Below are positions 25,659 through 33,868 of a stretch of 64,000 bases of DNA, one piece after another. The stretch covers positions 123,688 through 187,687 of the forward strand of contig CAYJOD010000002.1 in the NCBI GenBank assembly GCA_964371655.1, written 5' to 3'. Every line of letters begins with the position of its first letter. Within the stretch, counting starts at the first letter, position 1. The notes under the pieces are model-generated. The model saw only the letters and a program-made list of their open reading frames with translations, had not been told where the DNA came from and did not search any database. The stretch comes from CAZGSN01 sp964371655. Its GTDB lineage: Bacteria; Desulfobacterota; Binatia; HRBIN30. A program made the translations under genes and the position numbers.

Positions 25659-26777
25659 TCACCCGTTGCCGAGAAGGCGTAGCGCCGCCTTCGCGGCCGC
25701 GTGTTCCGGATCGAGCTCGAGCGCGCGCCGCAGGAGCGACCGACGTTCCTCGCGAGTGACCTCCGGGCTCAGGCTGGCGTACTCGCGCACAATCGCATCG
25801 GGGTCGGTGCGCGCCCGGATGAGATCGCCGTTGATGCTCAGGTCCTCCTCGCTGATCGCAAACAGGCTGCTCAGACAGCGGCGGCTGCGGGCGACGTCGT
25901 TGGCGAGTACGGCATCCCGGTAGTCCCGAAGCGCCGCGTCGATCAATCCGGCCTGGCGTGGGAGACGCCGTCGCATCGACTCGAGAATGGCATCGCCCTG
26001 GATGATCGCGGAGTCCACCGTCCCGGTCATGTAGTCGTGCATGACCTCGTCGATGCGCCGACCACCACGGATCACTGCCATGTGGTCGCCGAACGGCGTC
26101 CGGCTGGGCAGGAGACGCGCGTTGGGAAGGCTGAACGACAAGCTGTATCCCACGCGCGGGGCGTTGCCGCGATTGGGTGGGCTGGCGTGTGCCGTGCGGG
26201 CTCGGAAGACGACGATTTGGCCGACGTCGAGCTCCAGCTGACGGACGGTCGCGGGAGCCTCACAGGCCATGTACTTGAGCTGGTCGTCCCACTGATGAGG
26301 GCGAAGCGCGTCGTGACTACCCGGCGCCATGATCATGGCGCCGTTTCGGGCGTCGCATCGGGTCAGCGCGATCCAGCAGCTGTAGGTGTCGGGATTCTCC
26401 ATCTCCGCATAGGCGCCGTCCTGGTGCCAGGGGAAGGACGTCAGGCCTGCTTCGTCCACGGCCTTGACGTGGGCCTGGTTCCACATCATGTCGGCATCGG
26501 GACCGATGAACGCGCTGGCAATCGCCGCAAACACGGGTGAACGGCAGAACTCGGCTGCCGCCTCACTGGTGCGATGCAGGCGCGGCAACTCCGGCCGGAG
26601 CCGATCCCAGCGGGATTCCTCGCTGCGAGTGCGCTCCTTCCGGCGTTGAGCCCAGGCCTCCATGATTGCGGCCCGAACCGGGGCCAGCTCCGCCTCACTG
26701 AAGGCGGGCGCGGTTACGAAGTACCCCTCGTGTTCATAGGCGTGGCGCTGTTCGGCGGTGATCGAGAAGCCCGGCAT
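25659..26777 (-). CDS. PhyH-family dioxygenase with C-terminal helical extension
   Basis: 372 residues from ATG 26777 (open to GTG 26816). Iron ligands: WHQDGAYAEM (H-x-D) and ARTAHASPPN (distal His); MMWNQAHVK before the H-x-D block matches PhyH. The last 110 residues (about 260-372) add a helical domain with an acidic/Arg-rich pattern ending in a TPR-like 'RRALELDPEHAAAKAALRLL'. The gene is convergent with the GYPSCC protein at 24379, so it is a separate transcript. Substrate unknown. Confidence 0.87.
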   Translation of the reverse strand: MPGFSITAEQRHAYEHEGYFVTAPAFSEAELAPVRAAIMEAWAQRRKERTRSEESRWDRLRPELPRLHRTSEAAAEFCRSPVFAAIASAFIGPDADMMWNQAHVKAVDEAGLTSFPWHQDGAYAEMENPDTYSCWIALTRCDARNGAMIMAPGSHDALRPHQWDDQLKYMACEAPATVRQLELDVGQIVVFRARTAHASPPNRGNAPRVGYSLSFSLPNARLLPSRTPFGDHMAVIRGGRRIDEVMHDYMTGTVDSAIIQGDAILESMRRRLPRQAGLIDAALRDYRDAVLANDVARSRRCLSSLFAISEEDLSINGDLIRARTDPDAIVREYASLSPEVTREERRSLLRRALELDPEHAAAKAALRLLGNG

Positions 26778-26894
26778 CGGGGCGAACGCTAGCAGTTTCA
26801 GGATGCCCAAGTCCACGTTGTAGACTCGCGATACGACGCCGGCTGCTGCCGCGTGTTGCCCACGCGGGCGTGATCGGTTACCAATCCAACATCG

Positions 26895-27668
26895 ATGAAG
26901 GCAGTCATCCTAGCAGGTGGGGAGGGAGCACGGTTGTGGGAGGAGACCCGCAGCTGCCCGAAGCCCATGATTCCGATTGGGGGCCAGCCGATCCTCTGGC
27001 ATATCATGCAGATCTACGCAGCGCATGGAATCCGCGACTTCGTGATCTGCCTCGGGTGGCTCGGCAACGTGGTGCGGGACTACTTTCGCGATTACCGGCT
27101 CTACAATTCCCATGTGACGGTGCACACCGCGTCTGGGCACGTCGAGTATCACTCCGCGCCGGTGGACGACTGGAGCGTCACCCTCGTCGACACCGGCGTC
27201 GGTGCAACGACTGGTGAGCGCTTGGTCAGGATCCGCCCCTGGTTGGCGGAAGCGGATTCCTTCTGCATGACCTACGGGGACGGCGTGGCCGACATCGACA
27301 TTGCGCGGCTGGTGCGCTTTCACCGCGAGCACGGGCTGCTGGCAACCATGACAGCGGTGCGCCCACTCCCTCGCTTCGGGGTTCCGGAGGTCGATTCGGG
27401 GCGCGTCGTTCGTATTCGGGAGAAGCCCGTACCCGAGCAAGGCTGGATCAACGGTGGGTTCTACGTTCTTCAGCCCATGGCTCTCGACCACATCGTCGGC
27501 TCGGTCATGTGGGAAGACGGACCCCTCCAGTCTCTCGCCGCAGCGGGTCAGCTTGCCGCCTACGAACACGTGGGATACTGGCAGTGCCTCGACACCTGGA
27601 AAGATAAGAAGAGCCTCGAGCGCGACTGGGAGACCGGGCATCCGCCGTGGAAAGTTTGGGTTGGGTGA
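26895..27668 (+). CDS. rfbF: Glucose-1-phosphate cytidylyltransferase
   Basis: 257 residues, full length for RfbF. It makes CDP-glucose from glucose-1-phosphate and CTP. Nucleotidyltransferase signature LAGGEGARL with E-E-T-R-S-C-P-K-P-M-I-P-I-G-G; the family-typical GWLGNVVRDYF, TGVGATTGER, MTYGDGVADID, INGGFYV and YWQCLDTWKDK blocks are all present. First gene of a long plus-strand run to 41124. CDP-glucose is the entry to 3,6-dideoxyhexoses, in line with RfbH at 38535; however, no clear RfbG (4,6-dehydratase) is seen. Confidence 0.95.
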   Translation: MKAVILAGGEGARLWEETRSCPKPMIPIGGQPILWHIMQIYAAHGIRDFVICLGWLGNVVRDYFRDYRLYNSHVTVHTASGHVEYHSAPVDDWSVTLVDTGVGATTGERLVRIRPWLAEADSFCMTYGDGVADIDIARLVRFHREHGLLATMTAVRPLPRFGVPEVDSGRVVRIREKPVPEQGWINGGFYVLQPMALDHIVGSVMWEDGPLQSLAAAGQLAAYEHVGYWQCLDTWKDKKSLERDWETGHPPWKVWVG

Positions 27669-27755
27669 GAAGTCGGCGTTCACCGATCTCCCCGTATGCT
27701 CCGCGGCGGATGATGACCATCTGGACCTGCCGGGCGCTCGTTTCTCGTTGAGCCG

Positions 27756-29144
27756 ATGGATACTGAGACGAGTCAGCTGGATCGTGTTCTCGACCACTTG
27801 GGTGGCGCACTCGGACGTGATCGGGTCCTCGAAGGGCCTCCGGCGGCCAACGAGATCCGGCCGCGCAATCTGAACCCCGGAAGCGATATCCCCCCGCAAC
27901 GCCTGCTGCGCCCGCAGAACACCGAGGAGTGCCGCATCGTCGTTACCGCTCTCAGTGCGATCGGCTGCTATCCGAATCCGATCGGATCGCTCACGACATT
28001 CTGGGAACCGCATCCGGTCGGGTCGGATGTTGCCGTCGACACGCTTGCCCTGCGAACCCCCTGTCGCATCGATAGCCGCGAAAGGGTCGGTTACTTCGGC
28101 GCCGGGATTACGGTACGCGAGGCGGACCGCATGGCGCGAGCGCATGGTCTTTGCCTGGTCGCTTACCCCGACAGCGACGGCGGAGCATCTGTGGGTTCGA
28201 TGGCAGCCGTGGCGAGCACCACCGGGTTGGGGTTGGGGCGCCTCCAACCGGTCGAGCAGATTGTGGGCCTGACGATCGTGATGCGTGATGGGACGGTGCT
28301 GAAGACGGGCGCCTCGTGGCGCCGCGGTCGTGGAGGTGTTGCACACGGGGTACCGGATCCCACAGGGATTCTTCTTGGCTCTCAAGGTCGCTTCGGCGTC
28401 ATCACCGAGGTGGTGCTGACGCTTGCACCGGCGCCGTTTCTCGCGACGCGCTCGTGGCGTGAGCACTGGAGCCGTCCCGATGAACTGGCGGGTCATCTGC
28501 GCCGTGCGCGGCAGCGAATGGATCAGGGCATCGTTGACAGCCTCAGGCTCGAGACAATTTGTGTCGGGCGCGAGCACCCGAGCGCGATCGAGTGGTTCGT
28601 GCGCTGTTGGTCGCCGGGATCAGCAGAGTCAGCGGACAAGCGCTGCGCCGCGTTGGCGCAGAGTCTGGATGCACGAGAGTCCAGCGCTTGGGTCGAATCT
28701 GCGGCAGGGCGGCGGGGTGACCTCCCGGACCACGACGCACGCTATTCGGTGCCTCCCGGGGCTCACCATGCGCGGACGGGGCGCGAGGGTTTCTTGGGCA
28801 TAGAGGTCAACGTCAACTGGGGCACACAGCTCGACTCCGCCCTCAAATTGTTCGCGGATCTCTTCGGGGCCCTCGGAAGCCTGGGGCTCGGGCACCGAAG
28901 GTTGGGAATCTATCCCAGTGCTCATGCGGTTTCGATTGGTATTCAGGCAATGCTGTCCGGCGGCGAAGCAACTCCGGATGCGGTGCGCGGAGCGATGGCC
29001 AAGTTCGTCGAGCCTCTGAATGCCCTCGGGGTCATACCCTACAGGCCCGGTAGATTGTGGAATGAGAGCATCGATAGACAGGAGGCCGGGGATCCCGCCT
29101 GCGCGATGATTCGCCGGGCGGTGAATATGGGATCCCTGTCATGA
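27756..29144 (+). CDS. FAD-linked oxidase (VAO/GlcD-like)
   Basis: 462 residues. N-terminal FAD-binding domain with PP-loop-like PDSDGGASVGSMAAVASTTG and VGLTIVMRDGTVLKTG, then a glycine-rich GILLGSQGRFGVITEVVLTL; the C-terminal half is the FAD-linked oxidase substrate domain. The family oxidises alcohols, 2-hydroxyacids and related substrates, some with covalent FAD; the attaching residue is not clear. Overlaps the next gene as ATGA (29141-29144). In this context it could oxidise a sugar or the unknown rSAM product (inference). Confidence 0.85.
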   Translation: MDTETSQLDRVLDHLGGALGRDRVLEGPPAANEIRPRNLNPGSDIPPQRLLRPQNTEECRIVVTALSAIGCYPNPIGSLTTFWEPHPVGSDVAVDTLALRTPCRIDSRERVGYFGAGITVREADRMARAHGLCLVAYPDSDGGASVGSMAAVASTTGLGLGRLQPVEQIVGLTIVMRDGTVLKTGASWRRGRGGVAHGVPDPTGILLGSQGRFGVITEVVLTLAPAPFLATRSWREHWSRPDELAGHLRRARQRMDQGIVDSLRLETICVGREHPSAIEWFVRCWSPGSAESADKRCAALAQSLDARESSAWVESAAGRRGDLPDHDARYSVPPGAHHARTGREGFLGIEVNVNWGTQLDSALKLFADLFGALGSLGLGHRRLGIYPSAHAVSIGIQAMLSGGEATPDAVRGAMAKFVEPLNALGVIPYRPGRLWNESIDRQEAGDPACAMIRRAVNMGSLS

Positions 29145-30601
29145 ACGGCTTGCATCCGGCGCTCGCCTTCCTGCAAGAGAAGATGCGCACGGCGCACGCG
29201 CTCAGCGCCGACACGCTGCTCTTGGACATTGATGGCGCGCGCGTGGAAATCTTCCTGGTGCCAGCGAACGCCGCAGGCCCGGTGTTCTACGCGGCGGGTC
29301 AAACCAGGCTCTCCTACCGCTGCGCCCCAGGGCTTCCGGATTTCGCGAGGGAACGGTTGCGGGGTAGTCTGCTCGAGATCAAAGAGCGACTCGCCGCCGG
29401 TCGGGTCGTCGATCCACATGCTCCTCTCGCCGAGGGGGGGGGATGGATGGACGGCATAGGGCCCGGTGATCTGCCTGCTTGGCGGGATTGGGTGACGCGA
29501 AGCTACCGTGCGTCGGTCGAGGCGGGTCGACAGGACGAGTGCTGCGGCCTTCCGGATTGTCTCGACCTGCGCATGCGCCCGCCGGTTCAAGCGCAATGGG
29601 TGGAGTTGGCGGCAGCACCCCGGAATGGTCCGTGCTCTCAGTGTGGTCGCGCCAGGGGGTGCCCGGCGGCACGAGAGAGCGATAACGACGGGGGTGGTCT
29701 CAAGCCGCTCTGCCACGCGGACGCTGGCAGCGCCGAGCTTGCCGCCCTGCGGGTGCTCGCAGAAGCCTCCTCGGTCCCGCTGGCGCATGCTCTCGAGGCG
29801 TATTCATTTCTCACCAGCGCGTGTGGCGACCGAGCCCTCGCCGGCGCCCTTGCGCTTGAGTACTCCGTGCGCCTTCCTGCTGGTGCGCGGCAGCCGGACC
29901 GGCTTCGGTTCGTGAGCTACTATCCGATGGTCAGCAGCGATGCGGTGCGTCGCGAAATCAATCGCGGTCGACGCGCGGCGGTTCGGAGGCTCGCGGCGCA
30001 CTGGCTCACAGCGCGCGAGACGACCGTCCTCGATGCGTGGTTGGAATGCACGAGAGAAACCCAGGCTGCCACATTGGGGTTGTCGATCGGCGTGGAAATG
30101 GACAGCGCAGAGCTCCGTCTCCAGGTTTACGCGCATCCGGATCCGCGCGAAGATGGCGATCGTTTTGTGAACGCCGCGGTGAAGATGCTCGGCGGATCTC
30201 AGGACAGTATCCCCACGCAGGGAAGCTCTCCCGTACTAGTGGGTCTGGCCCTCTCCGCCAACAGATCGCCGACACTCAAGCTTTACTACCACCGACAGTG
30301 GGAAGCACGAGGCGACACCGGCTTGCTGCCCGATGGTCTGGGAGTGCTGGCGCCGTTCAATCCCGGATGGGGTCTTGCGGTTCAGGAGCACGTCGACGGC
30401 CGGGCCGAATGGGTGAAGTGGGATTTCCCTCTCACGACGCACTACCAGGTCAATCAACCATTCATCGAGACGTTTTGGCGGGCCGGCGGCGATCGTCATG
30501 AGTCGCTCCCAGGGTGGCTGTCCGGTGAGAGCTTCAGCATCTGGCCGACCTGGACGAGCGTGGGTCGAGGCGGGTGGACGCTGTACTTTCACGCTCGCTG
30601 A
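29141..30601 (+). CDS. Unknown protein with rSAM-tail-like Cys motif and an ABBA-like C-terminal domain
   Basis: 486 residues. Residues 134-174 hold CCGLPDC (C134, C135, C140) followed by C165-x2-C168-x5-C174, the same C...C-x2-C-x5-C pattern as the tail of tandem-rSAM domain 2 (there CGLPLC...C-x2-C-x5-C). There is no rSAM core. The C-terminal ~250 residues are homologous to the end of the next gene: both have 'PTQG', 'LK-Y' strands, 'KWDF-L--HY' and a closing 'G-GG--LY' strand. The repeated LKLYY/LQVY strands recall ABBA-fold prenyltransferases, a weak inference. ATGA overlap with the flavoprotein upstream indicates coupled translation. Confidence 0.75.
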   Translation: MNGLHPALAFLQEKMRTAHALSADTLLLDIDGARVEIFLVPANAAGPVFYAAGQTRLSYRCAPGLPDFARERLRGSLLEIKERLAAGRVVDPHAPLAEGGGWMDGIGPGDLPAWRDWVTRSYRASVEAGRQDECCGLPDCLDLRMRPPVQAQWVELAAAPRNGPCSQCGRARGCPAARESDNDGGGLKPLCHADAGSAELAALRVLAEASSVPLAHALEAYSFLTSACGDRALAGALALEYSVRLPAGARQPDRLRFVSYYPMVSSDAVRREINRGRRAAVRRLAAHWLTARETTVLDAWLECTRETQAATLGLSIGVEMDSAELRLQVYAHPDPREDGDRFVNAAVKMLGGSQDSIPTQGSSPVLVGLALSANRSPTLKLYYHRQWEARGDTGLLPDGLGVLAPFNPGWGLAVQEHVDGRAEWVKWDFPLTTHYQVNQPFIETFWRAGGDRHESLPGWLSGESFSIWPTWTSVGRGGWTLYFHAR

Positions 30602-30737
30602 GGACGCGGTCGAGCCTTTCGAAATTTGACTCAGTGCGGAGACCGCCAGCCGATGAGACGTCGATTGCTACCCCGTGTGCGGAGATGCTAGTGTCACTCT
30701 CCATCCAGAGGTGGAGCTCACCTCAGCAGGGACATGA

Positions 30738-33671
30738 ATGGCCGAACATTTCGACGTCATCGTAATCGGGGGCGGGCCGGCCGGTTCTATCTGTGCGGCC
30801 CTGCTGCGGCGCTACACCCCGACCATGCGCGTGGCGCTGGTGGAGCGGGATGCATTCCCGCGGTATCACATCGGCGAGTCTCTGGTCCTTGAGGTAAATC
30901 GTGTTCTGCAGGACGCGGGGGTCTTGGAGAAGGTGGAGAAGGCGGGCTTTCTTCGCAAGTGTGGCGCCACCTACGTTTGGGGAAGCGACCGGCGACCCTG
31001 GCCCTTTCTGTTCTCGGAATCCACTGGACGCCGACCGCATTTCGAGGGCATGCAGAACTACACGTGGCATGTCGAGCGAGCTGCCTTCGATCAGCTCCTG
31101 CTAGACCATGCGAGGGAACTTGGTGTCGAGGTTCATCAGCCGGCAGCCGTCAAGGAGGTCCTGTTCGACGGCGACCGGGCCACCGGCGTCCGCGTCGAGC
31201 AGAACGGCGAGACGCTCCAGTTTGACAGCCGTTTCATTGTCGACGCCAGCGGCCGCGCCGGAGTGCTCGCCCATCGCATCGGCGAGCGCGTTTTTGATTC
31301 CGTCATTCGTAACATGGCCGTCTTCGGTTATTGGAGGAATGCGGAAGTCGACGTCGATTACAGCGTCGGATGGGATCCCGCAGCGATCGCCATCGTGAGC
31401 GCGCCTGAGGGCTGGGTTTGGTACATCCCGATCCGCCCGGGCTTGGTCTCGGTCGGCTACGTCACGCCGTCCGAGAACTTCAAGAGGCGGAGCAAGGAAG
31501 ACCTGGAGACCTACTACCGTAAAGCGTTGCAGGATGTGCCCGAAGTCGAGAAGTGGCTTCGAAATGCGGAGTTGATCCATCATGAGCACGCGCCGGCTCG
31601 TGTCATGGCGGAGCGTGACTTCAACTACCTGCACAGTCGCTTGTGGGGTCCCGGTTATGTCCTGGTCGGAGACGCCGGGGGCTTCCTCGACCCGCTCTTC
31701 ACATTCGGCGTCTTCATGGCGGCGACCGGTGCGCAACTAGCTGCGTATGCAATCGGCACCCTACTAGATGAGCGGGCGGTAGGGGCGACGGAGGAGCTGG
31801 TGCTCGGCGGCTACGAGCAGCACGTGCGCACCTACTACGAGGCCTTCTCCGCCATGCTCTACGTCTTCTACCGATTCAACGGCGATCGCAGCGCCTATTG
31901 GCGCACCGCACGGGATCTGATTGAGCGGGAGTCGCTGCCGGCGAACATCACCGATCGCGAGGCGTTCATGGCACTGACGTTCGGGTACGGTGTCAACACC
32001 TACGTCTTCCACGAAGCGACGCAACACTTCGGGCAGGTGGCGATGCGGCGCATCTTCGACATGGGCAATTCGGAAGACGCTCCCATCGCCTGGAGCGACC
32101 ACGGCGAGTTCGGGGGCAAGTCGTTCAATGATGATTCCCGCCCCGTCCTGTTGCAGGCGCCCGCGATCAAAGAGACGGTGATACCCATCCACGGCGCCGG
32201 CCGCATGATCCCAATGCGGCGGTTGGAGTTTGCCACGACCGAAACCGGTCAATTTCCACGACACATCTATGCCCCGGACTGGCTCAGCGAGATCGTGTGC
32301 AATCTTGACGGTTCACGCACCGTTTGGGAGCTGATGGCGTCGCTCGCACCAGGGCGTATCCGCTTTGGCACGAAGAAACTCGAGCGCAGCGAGGTGCTGC
32401 AGAGAACTCTTCGCATGCTTTACTCCCTCGGGGTCGTGGGAACGCAGGATTCCGAGGGATTGATTTCGAGCGCTGGAACTGGGTCGACTCTTGCCAACCC
32501 TGAAGTACGCGTGTCCGGCGCGCAGCTGCCAGAATTCCTGCGCCAACCAAGACTGGGGCTGACCCGGGTGGAGGTGACCCCGCCGCCGTGCAGCTGGGTG
32601 CCGCTTAAACCGGCCCTGTTGCGGTTCGCACGATGGTACCGGGAAAGGGGCGTCGAGCCGCCGATTTTCAGCGACGTGCCGATGTGCCTGTTCGGCTCCG
32701 AGTGGCCCCCTTTCAAGGACATCGCGCCGACGACGCCCGCGCGCGAGCGGTGTACCGCTTGCGAGGAGCGCAGCTTGTGCGGCTTCGGTGCCGAGCTTGT
32801 TCCCAGCAGTGATTCAGAGCTGCTGCAGCGTTGGAGCGATTACAGTGCGGCATTCCTGCGGGTTACCGGCAGCGATCTGGCGCTCAAGACGGGTGCATTC
32901 GTCGAGAAGATAATTTCTGTGTATCGTGGACCCGTCAGCCTCGATCCATCGGTGCTGGTGTCGAATGGCGTCGATCCGTCGATACGGTTTGTCGTCTTCC
33001 CACATCACATCGGTGTCGGGGCAGCCGCGGAAGTTCAATACTTGGAGGTTCTTGCCTGCGTCGACAGTATCCTGGGCGAGCTCGGCTCGAACCGTTCCGA
33101 GGCGCTCGTAGGCGCGCTTGGACGCCTTTCGCCGTCGCCCGTCCCCATCGGGCTGGACGGCATCGGCGGGTCTTGGCGTCTTAAGATTTATCTGCGCCTC
33201 GAGGACAAGACACCGATCGAAAAGCAGGCCGCGCTCGATGCCATCTCTCCCTTTGCCTCGGGCATGGATCCCGTGCCCACCCAGGGCCTGGAGATGCTGG
33301 GGTTGGTAATGGACGCCGCTGGGCTGCACACCGTGAAGGCCTACCTCCAGGCCCGACCAACCCGCCGTGGACCCGCTGGATTCCCTCCACCGCTGGCGGC
33401 CGATCACCCTCTGGTCACCCTCGCCGGGGACCGGGCCTTGGCTGGGCTCGACGTCTGGTGCCGCGGGGCGCGGAGATCGAACAAGTGGGACTTCAATCTG
33501 CGGGAACACTATCTGGCCGGAGAGGTCGCCGAGCGACTCGTGGCGGAGATCGCATCTTGCGAGAGCGTCACCCAGCTACGCCCGCTTCTGGTCGGACCCA
33601 CGTACCGGGCCGACCTCTATGCGGTGGGCCTGCGCGGGGGAACGCTGGCACTGTACATGGAGCTCAACTAG
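30738..33671 (+). CDS. Flavin halogenase-like / PqqD-like / ABBA-like fusion protein
   Basis: 977 residues. Residues 1-420: FAD-dependent halogenase-like fold with GGGPAGS (dinucleotide site), FPRYHIGES, and the GW-x-W-x-IP motif (GWVWYIPI, about residue 228); GDAGGFLDPLFTFGV is the second FAD motif. Residues about 507-575: PqqD-like winged-helix segment ('VCNLDGSRTVWELMA'). Residues 650-681: C650 then C672-x2-C675-x5-C681, the rSAM-tail-like motif. Residues about 720-977: the same unknown domain as 29141-30601, with KIYL, VKAYL and KWDFNLREHY. Halogenases chlorinate or brominate electron-rich carbons using FADH2; relatives without halogenation exist. The catalytic Lys is plausible (FLRKCGATYVWG) but not proven. 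Confidence 0.85.
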   Translation: MAEHFDVIVIGGGPAGSICAALLRRYTPTMRVALVERDAFPRYHIGESLVLEVNRVLQDAGVLEKVEKAGFLRKCGATYVWGSDRRPWPFLFSESTGRRPHFEGMQNYTWHVERAAFDQLLLDHARELGVEVHQPAAVKEVLFDGDRATGVRVEQNGETLQFDSRFIVDASGRAGVLAHRIGERVFDSVIRNMAVFGYWRNAEVDVDYSVGWDPAAIAIVSAPEGWVWYIPIRPGLVSVGYVTPSENFKRRSKEDLETYYRKALQDVPEVEKWLRNAELIHHEHAPARVMAERDFNYLHSRLWGPGYVLVGDAGGFLDPLFTFGVFMAATGAQLAAYAIGTLLDERAVGATEELVLGGYEQHVRTYYEAFSAMLYVFYRFNGDRSAYWRTARDLIERESLPANITDREAFMALTFGYGVNTYVFHEATQHFGQVAMRRIFDMGNSEDAPIAWSDHGEFGGKSFNDDSRPVLLQAPAIKETVIPIHGAGRMIPMRRLEFATTETGQFPRHIYAPDWLSEIVCNLDGSRTVWELMASLAPGRIRFGTKKLERSEVLQRTLRMLYSLGVVGTQDSEGLISSAGTGSTLANPEVRVSGAQLPEFLRQPRLGLTRVEVTPPPCSWVPLKPALLRFARWYRERGVEPPIFSDVPMCLFGSEWPPFKDIAPTTPARERCTACEERSLCGFGAELVPSSDSELLQRWSDYSAAFLRVTGSDLALKTGAFVEKIISVYRGPVSLDPSVLVSNGVDPSIRFVVFPHHIGVGAAAEVQYLEVLACVDSILGELGSNRSEALVGALGRLSPSPVPIGLDGIGGSWRLKIYLRLEDKTPIEKQAALDAISPFASGMDPVPTQGLEMLGLVMDAAGLHTVKAYLQARPTRRGPAGFPPPLAADHPLVTLAGDRALAGLDVWCRGARRSNKWDFNLREHYLAGEVAERLVAEIASCESVTQLRPLLVGPTYRADLYAVGLRGGTLALYMELN

Positions 33672-33750
33672 GCGCTTGGCATACGGGGCTCATAGCGCGG
33701 TGCACTGGATTGTCGCGACAAGAAGCGCGCCGAGTCTTCGCGATGCGAAG

Positions 33751-33788
33751 ATCCCGCCGAGAGGCAGAGGATCCCGCCGAGAGGCAGT
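33751..33788. repeat. Tandem duplication of a 20-base unit
   Basis: GATCCCGCCGAGAGGCAG repeated twice in tandem (33751-33770, 33771-33788) in the gap before the SDR gene. It may be a slippage product; a role in the leader of the downstream gene is possible but unproven. Confidence 0.75.
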
Positions 33789-33868
33789 TGATGGGTAGCC
33801 TCAGAGACAAGAACGGGATCGCATCCTCGTGTGCGCCGCAGTCCCCAATGAGAGGTCGAGAACGGCCG

